Part shown: positions 8,053-18,561 of the stretch, piece after piece
How the letters are laid out: each line of letters starts with the position of its first letter
Position numbering within the stretch: the first letter of the stretch is position 1
Source: Candidatus Sabulitectum silens
GTDB taxonomy: Bacteria; Fermentibacterota; Fermentibacteria; Fermentibacterales; JCC-6
NCBI GenBank assembly: GCA_001875255.1
Contig: MJAN01000001.1
Span: forward strand, 248,001-312,000
Length of the DNA: 64,000 nucleotides
Direction: 5' to 3'
The notes under the pieces: generated by a model
What the model was told of the DNA's origin: nothing
Database searches by the model: none
What the model saw: only the letters and a program-made list of their open reading frames with translations
Made by a program: the position numbers and the translations under genes

Positions 8053-9827
8053 ATGTGGTTATGCATTGGATTTACTCTGTTGGCCTCGTTGGGATTGAGC
8101 AACACTGTTGTACAGAACGACTGGTCAGGGCAAAGCGGGGTTGCCGGTCCTGTCACCGAATGGGAGAACAACTACTCCTCATCATCAGGTGTTTCCACTC
8201 TTCCAGGCAGCATTGCCCTGGCGTGTGACTTCTGTTCTCCCTGGCAATCCGTAATCATTGCAACGGATGTTTCAGGTGTATATGGTGTGGGGACAGGAGA
8301 TATAGACTCTGATGGTAAGATCGATGCCCTGCTGAATGAGGATTCGACACTGGTATGGTTGCGTAATCCTGGTCCCGTTTTGACTGAATGGGAAGCCTGC
8401 TGTGTTGACACAGCCTTCTACCAGGCCTGGTCACTGAATTGCTCCGACATAGACAACGACGGAGATATGGATATTGTGGGGTCACAATTCCTCTATGCTC
8501 CTGATCAGCCATTGGTTGTCTGGTGGGAGAACGAAGACGGCGCTGGCAATCTGTGGTCCAGGCATTTAGTAGACGATTCATCATCCAGTTCGGAGATACA
8601 CTGCTGTGATATTGACAAGGATGGAGATGAGGACTTAGTCAGCAGTGCAGGATGCTGGTACGAATACCTCAATGATGAAGTGTGGCTGGTGCATGAAACC
8701 GGCATCACCTCCTGTCCCTGGTTTGATGTGATGGATTTCGATGAGGATGGTGATCTGGATATCATCTACGGATCCGGCTTCTGGGCTGGCTGGGCTGAGA
8801 ATGTTTACGGCTTTGGTGAGAACTGGGAAGAACATGATGTCTACCCTGTCTTTGATGGCTTTTTCTACTGTGTTTGCGCCGGCGATCTGGATGGTGACGG
8901 GGATACTGACATTGCAAGTGGAGAATGGGAGGATTATGCCTGCTGGGGTAGAAACCCCGGGGTAGGTGGTGATGTCTGGGATACTTTCTTGCTCCCTCGC
9001 TCCAGCTATTGGATATGGAAGATGGATACATCTGATGTAAACAGAGACTCATTCTCTGACCTGGTTATGCTTGGTGAAGATGGTGTGGAAATCAACGTAA
9101 ATAGTGGCGAACCTGTTCCTTCCTGGACTAATTTGGTTCTGCCTGGTTCCTACGGTCTTGGCTTTGAAGTGTCAGATTTCAACTCAAACGGAGTGCCTGA
9201 TGTTCTTGCTGCTGCCAGTGGCGGCTTGGGTTGGTGGGTTCTGTCGGAGTATGCTTTTGAAGGAATGCTGGAGTCATCTATTCTTCAAGCGGGACAAGTT
9301 GAAAGTTGGGACTGGTTCTCCTCTGATGTTTCCGAAGTGTCTTCGGGAACGGTAGGTTTCAATTCAGATCTTCAAATGACCCTTCAGACATGGGAGCATG
9401 GTCGGATACACTATTCGAAATATCCAGTTCGCTGGAGGGGATTCTTGAGGATTCAACAGATTTCCTTCAGTATCGAGTCCTCCTCCAAACATCTGATCCT
9501 GAATTCTCACCGTCTGTGAACCAGGTTGAGTTCACATTCTCTGGAGTCTCGTCAGGTGTTGACCCTTCTACATGTTGCTTTGAACTCATACCAGAAGCCA
9601 ATCCAATGTATGAAAGTGTGATTTTACGTGTGGAGGTGGATGTTGATTCTCAGCTCGAGTTCGTTCTTTTCGACACAGCAGGGAGAGTAGTTAGCAGCTT
9701 TTCAGAATTACTTACTGCAGGAACACACAGTTTCAATATGGGAGAAGTTCCATCCGGGCTCTACTTTGTTTCTGCTGCCACAGAGGGAACAAGGACCTGC
9801 TCGAGGATTACTGTTCTAAGCAACTGA
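8053..9827 (+). CDS. Secreted FG-GAP/VCBS propeller protein with sorting tail (frameshifted)
   Basis: Starts at ATG 8053 after GGAGGTTCTT. Signal peptide MWLCIGFTLLASLGLSN, then a propeller with Ca-binding-like Asp runs (DIDSDGKIDALL, DIDNDGDMDIVG, DLDGDGDTDIAS), then a beta-sandwich and a C-terminal sorting-type domain (FVLFDTAGRVVSSF, SGLYFVSA). The frame breaks near 9356: one extra T in GGTTTC joins VGFQFRSSND to MGAWSDTLFE. About 591 residues. N- and C-terminal parts are clearly paralogous to the next gene (both have QxDWSG and GPVxE near the N terminus). Probably exported and surface displayed by a T9SS-like route (inference). Confidence 0.75.
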
Positions 9828-9862
9828 ATTCGCTGCTCCAATACGCTCCGGCCTTTGCATGG

Positions 9863-9930
9863 GTTCGAAAACTGTCCAATACGGGGTACCTATAATTTCT
9901 TATAGAACCATTTAAGAAGCATCGCAATTT
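9863..9930 (+). repeat. Island repeat unit 6 (good copy + decayed copy)
   Basis: Copy A 9863-9890 is the consensus form ending GGGGTACC; spacer 9891-9909 carries CTATAA-TTTC-TTATAG, a perfect small hairpin, then GAACC; copy B (9910-9930) is only faintly recognisable. A further fragment, CCAATACGCTCCGGCC, lies just upstream at 9837-9852. Confidence 0.75.
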
Positions 9931-10001
9931 GATTGTGAGTCTTATTGCTTCTGATTGACAGAGATAAATATCAGTATTATTGTTGCTTTATGGAGGCAAT
10001 C

Positions 10002-11819
10002 GTGAAAATTGGATTCCTTTTTACTCTCTTCCTTTTTCTTACATCTAAAGCTGCTAACTTCGCGCAACAGAGCGACTGGTCAGGTGAGCCCGATGTCTGG
10101 GGTCCGGTTTTTGAGTTCGGTTACGACTTTTTTTCCGCTTCTTCTGTGAATTGGTCTGAGCATGAAGGGTCTATTCTCCTTGCGAATAAGGAGAATGCTC
10201 TAGATAGCGTCGGCATCGTTGTGAAAATTCTTACAGAGGACATCGATGGTGATGGTGATTCAGATGTTCTAGCTGCTATAGCTGCTGGTAACGGAGAAAT
10301 TAGATGGTGGGAAAATGTTGATGGATTAGGTGTAACCTGGTTAAATCATGAGGTAGACATAAGCATTGATGGTGCTCGTTCTGTTTCTACTGCTGACATA
10401 GATGGAGACGGTGACGCTGATGTGCTGGGTGCTGCCTTATATGATGATGAGATATCTTGGTGGGAGAATGTTGATGGAACGGGTGAATCCTGGATAAAGC
10501 ATGTACTCCATGCAGATTATGATGGAGCATATTCAGTTCACGCTGCAGATATAGACGGCGACGGTGATGCAGATGCGCTCGGAGCTGCCTTTTACGATGA
10601 TGAGATATTTTGGTGGGAGAATGTTGACGGATCAGGCGTAATCTGGTCAAAGCATACAGTAGATACAAAACCTGACGGAGCTTTTTACATTCATTCAGAA
10701 GATATGGATGCTGACGGTGATGCAGATGTGCTAGGTGCTGTCTATTCTGACGATGAGATTACCTGGTGGGAGAATGTTGACGGATTTGGTGAGATTTGGG
10801 TAGAGCACCTAATTGCTGGAGACTTAGATCGACCCAATTCACTCTATACGGCAGACATAGACGGCGATGGTGATGCTGATGTGCTTGGAGCTGGGTTTGG
10901 TGGTGAAATCCTTTGTTGGAAGAATGTTGACGGATCAGGTGAAACCTGGTCAAAGCATTTGATAGACGGGTACTTCGAAACAGCTCAATCGGTCTATTCA
11001 GGGGATCTGGACGGCGACGGTGATGAAGATGTACTTGGAGCTTCGTTTAATAATGATGAGATATCATGGTGGGAGAATACTGACGGATTAGGTGAAATCT
11101 GGATTAAGCATATAGTAGACCGAAACTTTGACCACCCATCTTGTGCGCATTCTGCGGACATTGATGGTGACGGTGATGAAGATGTGCTTGGAGCGGGTAG
11201 ATGGGAAAATCAAATCAGCTGGTGGGACTTAAACTCCTTCTTATCAACAGGCTCACTTGAGTCTAGTCTTCTCGACACGCAGGAAGACCCGAGTTGGAGT
11301 CAGATAACCTGGAGTGCTGATTGCCCTTCGGGAACAGAAATTGGCTTCCTGGTTAGAGCTACTGAGAGTGCTACTCTCATGCCAGATTGGTCCGACACTC
11401 TGTGGAATCCATGCAATCTTGAAGATATCCTGATAGACGGATATTCCCTTGTTCAGTACAAGGTTGTAATGAAAACTTCCGATCCAGATTTCACACCTGT
11501 TCTTTATGATGTTACCATTTCCTGGAACAGTAGCGGGAATGAAGACGTGACCGGTGCCGTTGTAAGTTCAGAGCTTCTGCCTTTTGCTCCGAATCCAGTG
11601 AATGGGCAGCCGGTTGTACGCTTCTCGTTGATCTCCCCTGCTGAAGCTGAATTCACAATCTTTAACGTTTCTGGGCGTGTTTTTGAATCCATAGGGGCTT
11701 CCAACTATCCTGCTGGTTATGGAGATTTTCTTCTGGAGGAACTTCCAACAGGGATCTATATCTGCCGTATGACAGCGGGAGACTTCACCGGCACCCGTCG
11801 TTTCGTAGTCATTGAGTAA
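10002..11819 (+). CDS. Secreted VCBS-repeat propeller protein with sorting tail
   Basis: GTG 10002 is preferred: GGAGG lies five bases upstream, exactly as in the paralogue at 8053, and the product then begins MKIGFLFTLFLFLTSKAANF, a good signal peptide. In-frame starts at 9990 and 9945 exist but lack a ribosome site. Residues about 80-410 are seven tandem 51-residue repeats (D-I-D-G-D-G-D...V-L-G-A...WWENVDG), an FG-GAP/VCBS propeller with Asp-rich Ca-binding loops; then a sandwich domain (WSQITWSADC) and a sorting-type tail (LPFAPNPVNGQPVVRFSL ... GIYICRM). About 605 residues, intact. Likely surface exposed or secreted; ligand unknown. Confidence 0.82.
   Translation: MKIGFLFTLFLFLTSKAANFAQQSDWSGEPDVWGPVFEFGYDFFSASSVNWSEHEGSILLANKENALDSVGIVVKILTEDIDGDGDSDVLAAIAAGNGEIRWWENVDGLGVTWLNHEVDISIDGARSVSTADIDGDGDADVLGAALYDDEISWWENVDGTGESWIKHVLHADYDGAYSVHAADIDGDGDADALGAAFYDDEIFWWENVDGSGVIWSKHTVDTKPDGAFYIHSEDMDADGDADVLGAVYSDDEITWWENVDGFGEIWVEHLIAGDLDRPNSLYTADIDGDGDADVLGAGFGGEILCWKNVDGSGETWSKHLIDGYFETAQSVYSGDLDGDGDEDVLGASFNNDEISWWENTDGLGEIWIKHIVDRNFDHPSCAHSADIDGDGDEDVLGAGRWENQISWWDLNSFLSTGSLESSLLDTQEDPSWSQITWSADCPSGTEIGFLVRATESATLMPDWSDTLWNPCNLEDILIDGYSLVQYKVVMKTSDPDFTPVLYDVTISWNSSGNEDVTGAVVSSELLPFAPNPVNGQPVVRFSLISPAEAEFTIFNVSGRVFESIGASNYPAGYGDFLLEELPTGIYICRMTAGDFTGTRRFVVIE
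10239..11229 (+). repeat. Seven in-frame 153-bp tandem repeats
   Basis: The GAC-ATC/ATA-GAT repeat head recurs from 10239 to 11157, a distance of exactly 6 x 153 bases, so units have not changed length. Each encodes one 51-residue propeller blade. Confidence 0.85.
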
Positions 11820-11821
11820 TA

Positions 11822-11850
11822 GTTCGAAAAGCGTCCACTACGGGGTGCTC
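11822..11850 (+). repeat. Island repeat unit 7
   Basis: GTTCGAAAAGCGTCC then ACTACGGGGTGCTC, starting three bases after the stop of the propeller gene. A decayed partner may follow around 11870 (GATCTAAGCAG). Confidence 0.8.
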
Positions 11851-11922
11851 AAAAGTTGTTTTCGAACAGGTCGATCTAAGCAGATTCAGTAAGATTCTGT
11901 AATCTTCATACTCTACCAGCAG

Positions 11923-12907
11923 CTATTCTGTTATCCACTCTTCAATCTCTTTCAGAATGCTTGCTGGAACTTTGGATACAGATGGTCCCTTCTCAAGAAA
12001 ATCATGGAATTCCTGAAAGGTTGCTCCTGTACTGGGTGAGTGCCTTTCCTCGCGATGCGAGTACCAAAGAAGTTTCCCCTCGGCGATCTTTACTCCTTCA
12101 TGATCCTGGTTGTTCTCTTCCCATTTCCACTCAGTACTATCCACTGCTTTTTTATCTTTGATCGTGTTTTTCTGATAGACATCAGGAATTCAACAATTTC
12201 CTTCATATTGTGTTTTTCAGCGTATTTCAAAGGAGTTGTTCCCGCCGGATTTTCTTTGTAGGCCTTTGTAAGACCAAGCTCAAAATCGGCTCCATTACAT
12301 GCAAGAACCTCGAGTACGGGAAGGTGTTTGCCGGCGGCAGCCTCGAAAGCTGGGGTAAATCCGAAGTCATCCTGGGGGTCGGTGAATGCTCCCCCCTTCA
12401 GCAGAGCTTTTGCTGTTTCCGGATAACCCAAACGGCATGCAAAGTGTAGTGGGGTTAATCCCCAGTTATCTTTAATATTCAGATTAGCTCCATGGAGAAT
12501 GAGAAGCTCTATAAGCCAGTCTGCACCTTCTCCAGTTGCAGTGAAAACCGCTGATTGTCCGTTCTTGTTCAAGTCGTCAGGATCAGCACCTTTACCCAGC
12601 ACGAAAAGTGCTGTGGCATAGTACAATGCAAACTCATCATCAGGATGAGTTCCAATGATTTTGCGAATCTCATCAGGATCAGTGATTGAGACATTCCTGC
12701 CCTCTAACTGTGTTATTGTGAAATCCAGCGGTCTGTTTCCGGCTTTGAAACCAGTTCTTCCAGAACGTTGGTGTCTGCAGCTGTTCTTGCGTTCAGATCT
12801 ACTCCACCCTGCGCATACAGAGCTTTGGCAATATCCAGTTTGCCATCAATGCATGCAGAAATGAAGGGTGTTTCCCCCTGATGCGCCTTGTATTCGATTT
12901 TAGTCAT
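11923..12907 (-). CDS. Ankyrin-repeat protein (frameshifted)
   Basis: Read from ATG 12907 (AAGGAAACG upstream). About 5-6 ankyrin repeats: GETPFISACIDGKLDIAKAL, NGQSAVFTATGEGADWLIEL, WGLTPLHFACRLGYPETAKA, FGFTPAFEAAAGKHLPVLEV, GTTPLKYAEKHNMKEIVEFL, then a charged tail ending LKEIEEWITE. No signal peptide, so probably cytoplasmic and protein-binding. Two breaks: near 12737 (one G missing in CCGGAA) and near 12150 (A6 should be A7); with both repaired it is about 328 residues. It reads opposite to the island repeats that bracket it, and is the last gene of the island. Confidence 0.72.
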
Positions 12908-13043
12908 TTACGTTTCCTTCCGGTTGTAGAAGGAAGATGATATGTTCCCTTGATTCAGTCAACGACAAGACTTGTGATCGAATGATAACGGAGGATTCAA
13001 AGCAAAACCTTGTCATGGGGAAATCTGAAATCTCTTTTCTAGG

Positions 13044-13071
13044 GATCTAAGAGTTTCCACTACGGGCTGGC
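13044..13071 (+). repeat. Island repeat unit 8 (right boundary, degenerate)
   Basis: GATCTAAGAGTTTCC then ACTACGGGCTGGC; it lies seven bases before the end of the convergent high-GC alkD-like gene and closes the island. Confidence 0.65.
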
Positions 13072-13077
13072 TTTGCT

Positions 13078-13784
13078 TCAGAAAAGCCCTTTCAGGTACT
13101 TCGATCTGACTTCCGGTTCGAACTTTTCGATGGCGTAGCGGAGCATGGTCCTGGGCATCCTTCCATATCTTTCCTTCAGGAAACTCTCCTCCGTTTCCCT
13201 GTCCCTTTTCCCCACTTCTCGAAGCATCCAGCCCACAGCCTTGTGAATGAGGTCTTCCCTGTCTTCCAGGAGGATGTCCGCTATGGACAGGGTATCCACG
13301 AAATCGTTCTTCCTTATGAAATGAAGCGTGGCTATTATGGCTATTCGTCTGTCCCACAGGAGTTCAGAGCGGGACAGGTGGTAGAGAACGCTCCTGTCGC
13401 GGTTTTCCAGCCACCTCCCCACGATGTGGGGGCTGAGGAATCGACCAGGTCCCAGTTGTTCACCCTGCCGGTGCTTGCGATGTAGAGTTGGAAGATATTA
13501 TTCCGCGCCTGCTCATCGGCCCTCGTGAAGGCATCCACAAGGGAAAGCAGAGCGAAGAGCCTTGCCTCGTGGATGGGGGATCCCAGGAGCTCCCGGTATA
13601 CCTCTATTCCTGAACCCCTGAATTTCCTTACCAGCCTTCGATTTTCCGGAACCGGTATTCCCAGGAAGCGGTCGCCTTCTCCGTACTGGCCTCTCCCTGT
13701 CTTGAAGAACACGCTGCTGCCAGCAGCCCTCCCGGGGTCTGCGATCCTCTTCATCTCTTCCATTATGACATGGGCTCTGGCCAT
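13078..13784 (-). CDS. DNA alkylation repair protein, AlkD-like
   Basis: HEAT-like alpha-helical DNA glycosylase that removes N3/N7-alkylated purines. Begins at ATG 13784 behind GGAGGAACC. The family core is visible as NNWDLVDSSAP (the catalytic Asp region of AlkD), preceded by FLGIPVPENRRLVRKF and followed by RDRSVLYHLSRSELLWDRRI and HKAVGWMLREVGKRD. The frame breaks near 13430; one C added to the C5 run of the minus strand restores SAPHIVGRWLENRD. About 236 residues, the usual length. High GC, unlike the island it borders. Confidence 0.85.
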
Positions 13785-13863
13785 GGTTCCTCCCTGATTC
13801 CTTTCCTATCAATAACACGGTTGCCCGATGTTGAACAGCTGATATATTGGCCTCGGAGGAACC

Positions 13864-14768
13864 ATGAAGAAAAGACAGAACACGCTGATCCGCGACCGGG
13901 ACACAGGAAGCCTGCTGGAGCTGCTTATGGTTACAGCGGTGGCCGCGATCCTCATCAGCCGTGGGTTCCTTGCCATTGCCGGTTATCCGAAGATCGCCCG
14001 GGCGGGCTTCATATTGCCCATATGCTGTGGGGCGGTTTCCTCATGCTGGCGGCCCTGGTAATGGTTTTCCGCTACTGGAACCCTTCTGTAAGGAGATTTG
14101 CCGCCTTCACCGGTGGAGCCGGTTTCGGACTGTTCATAGATGAGCTGGGAAAGTTCATTACCCAGGATAATGACTACTTCTACCGGCCGGCGGTGGCCAT
14201 TATCTATGTGATCTTCGTGCTTCTCTTCCTTCTTTTTCGAAGTTTTGCCGAAGGAAGCCGTCTTTCCAGGGAGGAGACGGAGGTTAACAGATCCCTCAGG
14301 AGGCATCTTGGGGATATGCACGATACCTCCTCCAGGGTCCTGAAACTGTATGAGAAACTCAGGACCCGTTTCAGGGAGGCTTATGTAAGGATAATGGGCC
14401 TGAGGGGTTTCGTTACGGTTCTGATGACCGTGTTCATAGTGCTTAACCTGCTTCAGCTGGGGGCTGTAGTCGGTGTGTCCCTTCCGGGCTGGCTTACCCT
14501 GGGCAGCACATCGGGTCTTTCACTGGCCGGGGGTATCGCCAGCGGAGCCATGGTCCTTGTGGGCCTCATCTTTCTCCGTCGAAGTCCGAAAAGGGCGTTT
14601 CAATGGTTCAGACGGGCGGTGCTGGTGAACATTTTCATCACGCAGATCTTCCTGTTCTACTCCTCCCAGCTGGCGGCGCTTTCAGGACTTGGACTGAACC
14701 TCCTGTTCTACGCGGGAATAGACTACGCCCTTCGAAAGGATCTTACCAGCGATGACGACGGCCCATAG
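13864..14768 (+). CDS. Integral membrane protein, unknown (frameshifted)
   Basis: From ATG 13864, which follows GGAGGAACC. About 302 residues once one G is added to the CCCGGGCGGG run near 14003 (giving IARGGLHIAHML). About 7 hydrophobic segments; a conserved-looking block is HMLWGGFLMLAAL ... FGLFIDELGKFIT, and a 70-residue charged cytoplasmic loop (EGSRLSREETEVNRSLRRHL) divides the protein. I do not recognise a characterised family. It is followed by the HtrA-like gene after 61 bases on the same strand. Confidence 0.65.
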
Positions 14769-14829
14769 CCTCTGTTAGAATAACCACCTCTGAGTTCTTG
14801 AAAGACATTAACCATCATTAAGGATTTCA

Positions 14830-16278
14830 ATGAAGAATATCACCGCAGCAGTAGTGCTTTGCGCGGCTTTCACCGGTTTTGCCGGGACTGTCGACCAGGC
14901 CATGGTAAAGATCTACACGAACAGCGCAGCTTACAACTACTACATTCCCTGGAGCACCGATGCCCCGGCGGAGACATCCGGTTCCGGATGCGTGGTGGAG
15001 GGTAATCTGATCCTTACCAATGCCCATGTAGTTAGCAACGAAACATTCATCCAGGTCCGCAGGGAAGGTGACCCGAAGAAGTATCAGGCGTTCGTGGTGG
15101 CGGTTTCCCACGATGCCGACCTTGCCCTTATCAGCGTGGAGACCCCGGCCTTTTTCAGCGGTATCACCCCCTCCGCCTGGGGAATCTTCCAATGGCCCGG
15201 GAGGAGGTTACCGTTTACGGCTACCCCATGGGCGGCGACGCCCTGAGCACCACCAAGGGTGTGATCTCCAGGGTGGAAAGCTCCAGGTACGCCCACAGCG
15301 GCCTGTCACTGCTCACGGTTCAGATCGATGCCGCCATTAACCCCGGTAACAGCGGTGGACCTGCGATCATCAACGACAGGATCGTAGGGGTCACCATGCA
15401 GATAATGAACAACTCCGAGGGAATAGGATATGTGATCCCGGTCCCGGTGATCGAGCACTTCCTTGAAGATATGGAGGATGGAGTTTACAACGGGTTCCCC
15501 TCGGCGGGTTTCAGCTATCAGACCATAAGGAATGAAGCCTTCACCGGGCGTTCAGCATTCCAGGCGAGCAGGCTGGTGTGATGATCACACAGACCGCCTG
15601 GGACTCCCCGGCGTCGGAGGTCCTTGAGCCGGGGGACGTGATAATGACCATCGACGGAAGGGACATCGCCGGGGACGGAACGGTGGAACTCCGCACGGGA
15701 AGCCGCACCAGGCTGGACTATATGGTGAACAGAAGGCAGCTTGGTGAAAGCATAACCATGGACATAATCAGAGGGGGAGCCCCACTCACGGTTTCCCTGG
15801 AACTCGATTCCACACTTGATGACCTCACCATTGTTCCTGCAAAGATATACGACATCCCTCCGGAGTACTTCATTTACGGAGGAGGGGTGTTCATGCCCCT
15901 GACCCTGAACTACCTGGAATCATGGGGCAGGGAATGGTACCTGAACTCCGTTGATTATCTCACCCATCCGGTTCTGTTCGACAACTGGCGGAGGGAGGAC
16001 CGTGAGGAGATCGTGGTTCTGACCTTCATGCTCCCCGCCGGGGTCAATACCGGTTATGAGACCCTGCAGAACGAGATCATCGAAACCGTCGACGGCGTAA
16101 TGTAAGGAACTTCGGCCAGTTCGTTGAGCTGGTGGAGTCGGGCACCGGCGAGTACCTCGAACTATCCACAAACCTGAACAACATCATCGTTCTTCGCCGG
16201 GAGGAAGCCGAAGGGGAGAACGCCTCGATCATGAATCGCTACGGTATTCCCTCGGACAGAATGGTCCATCCTATCTGA
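14830..16278 (+). CDS. HtrA/DegP-like periplasmic serine protease (frameshifted)
   Basis: Trypsin-fold protease with signal peptide MKNITAAVVLCAAFTGFAGT. The full triad is present: His in LILTNAHVV, Asp in SHDADLALI, Ser in NPGNSGGPAI. A PDZ-like domain follows (SPASEVLEPGDVIMTIDGRD), then a C-terminal region of about 150 residues not typical of DegP. Three one-base contractions break the frame, near 15183 (GGGG), 15559 (TTCC) and 16098 (GTAATG); repaired, it is about 483 residues ending at TGA 16276-16278. Known relatives degrade misfolded envelope proteins. Its end overlaps the convergent propeller gene by 8 bases. Confidence 0.85.
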
Positions 16279-17979
16279 CAAGAAGGAACTTGACCGGCGG
16301 GGAATCATTGCCCTGCAGCCTGGCAAAGTAAACTCCGTTAACGGCGTTTGCGCCGGGGTTCCAGACACCGGAAACCCTCTCGATCAGTTTCCCGGTGATG
16401 TCGAATATGTCCACCGGCACCGGTGAAAAGCCGCCGGAAACGGTGAAGACCGCACTGGATTGAACCGGGTTGGACTGGATCCGAAGTACCGGCGGTTCTG
16501 CGCTTTCCAGAATCCCGCTCTGTATTGTGCCCCGGTAGATCCCGGTGTTGCCGGGGTCGATGCCCCTCATTGGCCAGTCGGAGTTGCCTTCGGACACAAC
16601 TCCTTCGGTATCCCAGGCGTAGACCCACCCGTCCCAGGTGGCCGCCACGATCTCGTAGAGGCCGTCGGCATCTATGTCGCCCACGGCGGGACCTGATGTG
16701 GAAGCGGCGCCCATGGCTTTGGGAAAACCATCCACCGGGGTTCCGTCGAAGGAAAGACAGTAAAGCTCACCGCCATCGGTTGTGAAGCTTACATCCTGAA
16801 GGCCGTCGTTGTTCAGGTCGGCGACTATGGGAAAACCCTTGGGCCAGCTGGAGAGGGAAACGGGCCAGCCGCTGAGGGGGGACCCCGAGGCTATATCGAT
16901 GGCCCATGCCCTGTAGCCGGAGCTCAGCTCGTTGTCGAAGGCCAGCAGCTCGGGGAATCCGCTGCCGGTAATGTCACCCAGCCCCAGGTAGAAAAGCTGG
17001 CTTCCCGTGGCTACTGAAATGGGAAATCCGGTAACTGGATCGCCCTGGTGATGCACAGCCATTGCCCAGGCGGTGGAATTCTTCGTGTAACCGAGGATGA
17101 GTTCAAGGTCGCCGTCGTTGTCCAGGTCCGCGGGGATTGGCGGGCCGAACATCAGGTATCCCCCGGCTGGATCGCAAATACTGACCGGATAGCCTGACTG
17201 GTGGCTGCCGTCGGGGTTCAGCAGATGAAGCCTGAACACACCGTTGAAGAGGGTTACCGCGAAGAACTCTTCCACTCCGTTACCGTCGGCATCCCCGAAG
17301 TATATGTTCAGTATGTCTTCATTCACATCGAGATCGGTTGTGAAAAGGATGTCCCCTGCGTAATTCAGCCCTGAGATCCTGTAGTAGTCGCCGGTGTTTC
17401 CCAGGGTGTGGGCCGTTACCGCCTCCAGGAAGCCGTCTTCGTTGGAGTCGCCCAGAACGAAGGGGGTGGAAAGGGCATTGGATGACTCGTCCGGGGCTGT
17501 GAGGGGATAGCCAGTGAGGTCCACACCGTCCTCTCCCCGGCCGTTGAATGTCCATAGATGGGCGCTGCCTGCATACCAGTCCCTGGTGGACCACATTATC
17601 TCGGTTTCGCCGTTGCCGTTCATGTCCCCCGCTGAAGGCCCCGGAAGCTGCCCGGTGGAGGCGTAGCCCATGTAGGCCATTTCCTGTACGGGCCAGCCTG
17701 GAAGGAATCCGCCGCTGCCGCTGAGGCCGAAGGTGTGACCCCCTGTGAGGAAAATTTCACAGGCGCCGTCTTCATCGATGTCATAAAGCAGCGGGGTATA
17801 TGGGAAACCTGCCCCTGGAGAATTCAGATCCACGGGCCAGCCACGGAGGATGGTCTCGTCGGCTGGAAGCTTTCATGCCGCCGGTTGTCTGCGAAGGGAA
17901 CCGCTGAGCGGGCATCCGGAGTTATGATGTCAGGCATGATCGCCACGGTGAGTGCCATGGATGTGATTTGCAACAGCAT
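16271..17979 (-). CDS. Secreted FG-GAP/VCBS protein with type-A-like sorting domain
   Basis: Start ATG 17979 is set by AAGGAG seven bases upstream and a signal-like N terminus (MLLQITSMALTVAIM). The frame breaks near 17873, before ADETILRGWPVDLNS. Many propeller blades follow with Asp loops (YDIDEDGACEIFLTG, DADGNGVEEFFAV, ADLDNDGDLELILG, DLNNDGLQDVSF). The C terminus is a Por-secretion-like domain: SNPVQSSAVFTVSG, DIFDITGKLIERVSG, NGVYFARLQG. About 569 residues. Presumed exported and anchored or released at the surface; ligand unknown. Confidence 0.82.
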
Positions 17980-18004
17980 TGTATCTCCTTCTCCGATAAT
18001 CGGT

Positions 18005-18480
18005 TCAGAACAGGTATGAAGCGGTTATGCCCACCCAGAGCCCGTCGAAATCTATGATGTTGAATTTGGCCTTCAGGTTCATCGTGTTTGAGCCGACCTG
18101 GAGGTCCCTGCCAAGGGAAACGTACATTCCCGGGAAGGTGCCCTTCCAGACCGCATCCAGCTCTTCACTGATGTCTTTCTTTGCTTCTATGGGAAACAGA
18201 GCGGGTCCCGCTGAATACCGAAGAAAACCCAACTGTTTCCCAACTCCCAGAGTAAGGGGAACCATGGAATAGGTGTATCCCCTTGAGGAGTCGGGATCGA
18301 TACCCAGCTCGGTGAAGAGGATCTCCCCGTCAATGTCGAAGTGCTGAGTTGGTATCTCGCCTCAACTCCGAATATGAAACTTGTTCTCCAGGGGTCGCCT
18401 TCGTCCTGAACCGGTATCAGCGCCCCGACTGAAGGCCCGATGTGAAAAGACATCACAAGAATCGTCCAGATTGATAACAT
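18005..18480 (-). CDS. Outer-membrane beta-barrel-like protein (frameshifted)
   Basis: Two overlapping frames that join near 18358 make one protein of about 158 residues: N terminus MLSIWTILVMSFHIGPSVGA (signal), then FIFGVEARYQ, YSMVPLTLGVGKQLGFLRYSAGPALFP, GMYVSLGRDLQVG, and a final strand FDGLWVGITASYLF ending in Phe. The terminal Phe, aromatic alternation and glycine content fit a small outer-membrane barrel. Function not recognised. It lies upstream of the propeller gene on the same strand (25-base gap) and may share its operon. Confidence 0.6.
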
Positions 18481-18561
18481 GACAGCTTCCTTCCTTTTTC
18501 ATGCCCGATAGTCTATCCCTTTTCCCAGAATAACCGGATTTGTCCGGAAAGGGAAGTGTTT

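Noticed and set aside
12908-12945. TTCCTTC / GAAGGAA inverted repeat upstream of the ankyrin gene
   Set aside because: Only 7 bp, purine/pyrimidine biased and overlapping the ribosome site region; not distinguishable from chance.
4113-13071. CRISPR array or classical integron attC array
   Set aside because: Distances between repeats are gene sized and irregular, so not CRISPR; the units lack the GTTRRRY/RYYYAAC core pairs and inverted layout of attC, so only a functional analogy is proposed.
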